Part shown: positions 6,468-7,214 of the stretch, one piece after another
How the letters are laid out: the number at the start of each line of letters is the position of its first letter
Position numbering within the stretch: position 1 is the stretch's first letter
NCBI GenBank assembly: GCA_035513175.1
Contig: DATKCN010000116.1
Location: 1 to 7,214, forward strand
DNA length: 7,214 bases
Direction: 5' to 3'
DNA from: DATKCN01 sp035513175
GTDB taxonomy: Bacteria > Chloroflexota > Chloroflexia > Thermomicrobiales > CFX8
The notes under the pieces: generated by a model
Seen by the model: the letters and a program-made list of their open reading frames with translations, nothing else
What the model was told of the DNA's origin: nothing
Database searches by the model: none
Translations under genes and position numbers: made by a program

Positions 6468-6476
6468 ATTGTATCA
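6468..6476 (-). promoter_or_regulatory. Extended -10 promoter for the ArsC/Spx-nfo unit
   Basis: The minus strand reads TGATACAAT: a TACAAT hexamer (6473-6468, five of six consensus bases) with TG in the extended position (6476-6475). A transcript would start near 6461, about 37 nt before the TTG start. There is no good -35 at normal spacing. On the opposite strand the same bases give TATCAT at 6472-6477, a possible overlapping -10 for the divergent rmlD-like gene. Confidence 0.5.
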
Positions 6477-6514
6477 TCGTGTGCGATGTCTGGGCGAAGA
6501 TCGAAGGGGGCCGG

Positions 6515-7214
6515 GTGTCGCATCCACAGCGTATTGCCGTGACCGGATTGAATGGACAGCTCGCGCAAGCGCTGCTCATGCTCTCCAAGACCGGAGCCGA
6601 CATCTTCGCGTTGTCACGGCCTGAGGTCGACATTACCAACTGGGCGAGCACGCGCGACGCCATCGCGCGCGCCAGACCGCACGTCATCGTCCACGCGGCG
6701 GCGGCTACGAACGTCGACAAATGCGAGCAGGATCCAAAGCTGGCGTTCGAGGTAAACGCCCTTGGCACGCGCCACGTTGCTCAGGCTGCCCAACGTGTTG
6801 GAGCAGTGCTGGTGTATGTCTCGACGAACTACGTCTTCAACGGCGCCAGCGTCAATCCGTATCACGAGTGGGACGTAACCGCGCCGATCAACGTGTACGG
6901 GGCGTCAAAATTAGCGGGAGAGCACGAGGCGCTCGGCGGAACGCGCAGGTGCTTCATCGCGCGAACAGCGATGTTGTATTCCAACACAGGCAGCAACTTC
7001 ATGCTCACCATGCGAAGGCTCATGACCGAGCGCGATGAGGTGCGCGTCGTTGCCGACCAATACGGGAATCCAACCGACGCCGGTGATCTTGCCGACTCGA
7101 TCCTGTCCATGATCGACCGCGCACCGTACGGCGTCTACCATCTCGTCAATGAGGGTACAGCGTCCTGGTTCGATTGGGCATGTGAGATACGCGCGGCCAC
7201 CGGTGCGAAGTGCG
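6515..7214 (+). CDS. rfbD: dTDP-4-dehydrorhamnose reductase-like protein, C-terminus missing
   Basis: A short-chain dehydrogenase/reductase of the RmlD/RfbD family, which reduces dTDP-4-keto-L-rhamnose with NAD(P)H in the last step of dTDP-L-rhamnose synthesis for cell-surface polysaccharide. The window holds 233 codons and then runs off the edge; the family is about 280-300 residues. Seen are the nucleotide-binding TGLNGQL (10-16), VIVHAAAATNVDKCE (57-71), STNYVFNG (103-110), the catalytic Tyr128 and Lys132 in NVYGASKLAGE, ARTAMLYS (149-156) and ADQYGNPT (180-187). Most RmlD proteins read STDYVFDG, so both aspartates are asparagine here. The GTG start at 6515 has AAGGGGG at 6504-6510 upstream; an in-frame GTG at 6479 has none. 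The gene is divergent from the ArsC/Spx-nfo unit, with 90 bp between starts. No other rhamnose genes are visible, so a related sugar-nucleotide reductase is possible. Confidence 0.88.
   Translation, partial: MSHPQRIAVTGLNGQLAQALLMLSKTGADIFALSRPEVDITNWASTRDAIARARPHVIVHAAAATNVDKCEQDPKLAFEVNALGTRHVAQAAQRVGAVLVYVSTNYVFNGASVNPYHEWDVTAPINVYGASKLAGEHEALGGTRRCFIARTAMLYSNTGSNFMLTMRRLMTERDEVRVVADQYGNPTDAGDLADSILSMIDRAPYGVYHLVNEGTASWFDWACEIRAATGAKC

Overview
The window looks like chromosomal DNA of a GC-rich (about 60%, judged by eye) bacterium. The GatB N-terminus and the formate-dehydrogenase-like form of NuoG suggest Chloroflexota, perhaps Thermomicrobia or a relative. That placement is an inference from how the proteins look, not from a search. 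The genes are ordinary housekeeping and redox genes. No insertion sequence, CRISPR array, phage gene, tRNA or rRNA was found.

Layout. (1) 1-380, minus strand: the first 126 codons of gatB (Asp/Glu-tRNA amidotransferase subunit B), cut by the window edge, with an extended -10 promoter at 441-449. (2) 381-770: a divergent intergenic region of about 390 bp with two inverted repeats and no convincing gene. (3) 771-3622, plus strand: a nuoG-like gene and a nuoI-like gene, 26 bp apart, with a probable intrinsic terminator just after them (3655-3680). The NuoG-like protein keeps the full formate-dehydrogenase-type set of iron-sulfur ligands but appears to lack the cysteine or selenocysteine that would bind molybdenum. 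(4) 3725-5155, plus: a complete NAD(P)-dependent aldehyde dehydrogenase, which is better started at the GTG at 3725 than further upstream. (5) 5162-6424, minus: a two-gene unit, an ArsC/Spx-family thioredoxin-fold reductase followed 6 bp later by endonuclease IV (nfo). (6) 6515 to the end, plus: an RmlD/RfbD-like dTDP-4-dehydrorhamnose reductase, cut by the window edge.

The main discovery is the ArsC/Spx gene at 6053-6424. It is usually truncated by gene callers because it has an in-frame TGA at codon 11. That TGA sits exactly where the family has the first cysteine of its CxxC redox motif: the reading is HPT-TGA-TSCRKA, against SPSCTSCRKA in Bacillus Spx. Both sides of the TGA are in the same frame and match the family. 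Fifteen bases downstream a 19-nt hairpin has a 5' bulge and an AGUU tetraloop, the same arrangement as the Escherichia coli fdhF SECIS apical stem-loop. This is best read as a selenoprotein with a UxxC centre. The neighbouring nfo ends in TGA, so TGA still works as a stop here. No selenocysteine machinery (selA, selB, selC, selD) is in the window, so the reading needs checking elsewhere in the genome.

How the genes fit together: the selenoprotein and nfo probably form an oxidative-stress or repair unit (thiol/selenol reductase plus abasic-site repair). NuoG and NuoI form an iron-sulfur electron-transfer pair that lacks its usual neighbours NuoF and NuoH. The aldehyde dehydrogenase may be transcribed separately.
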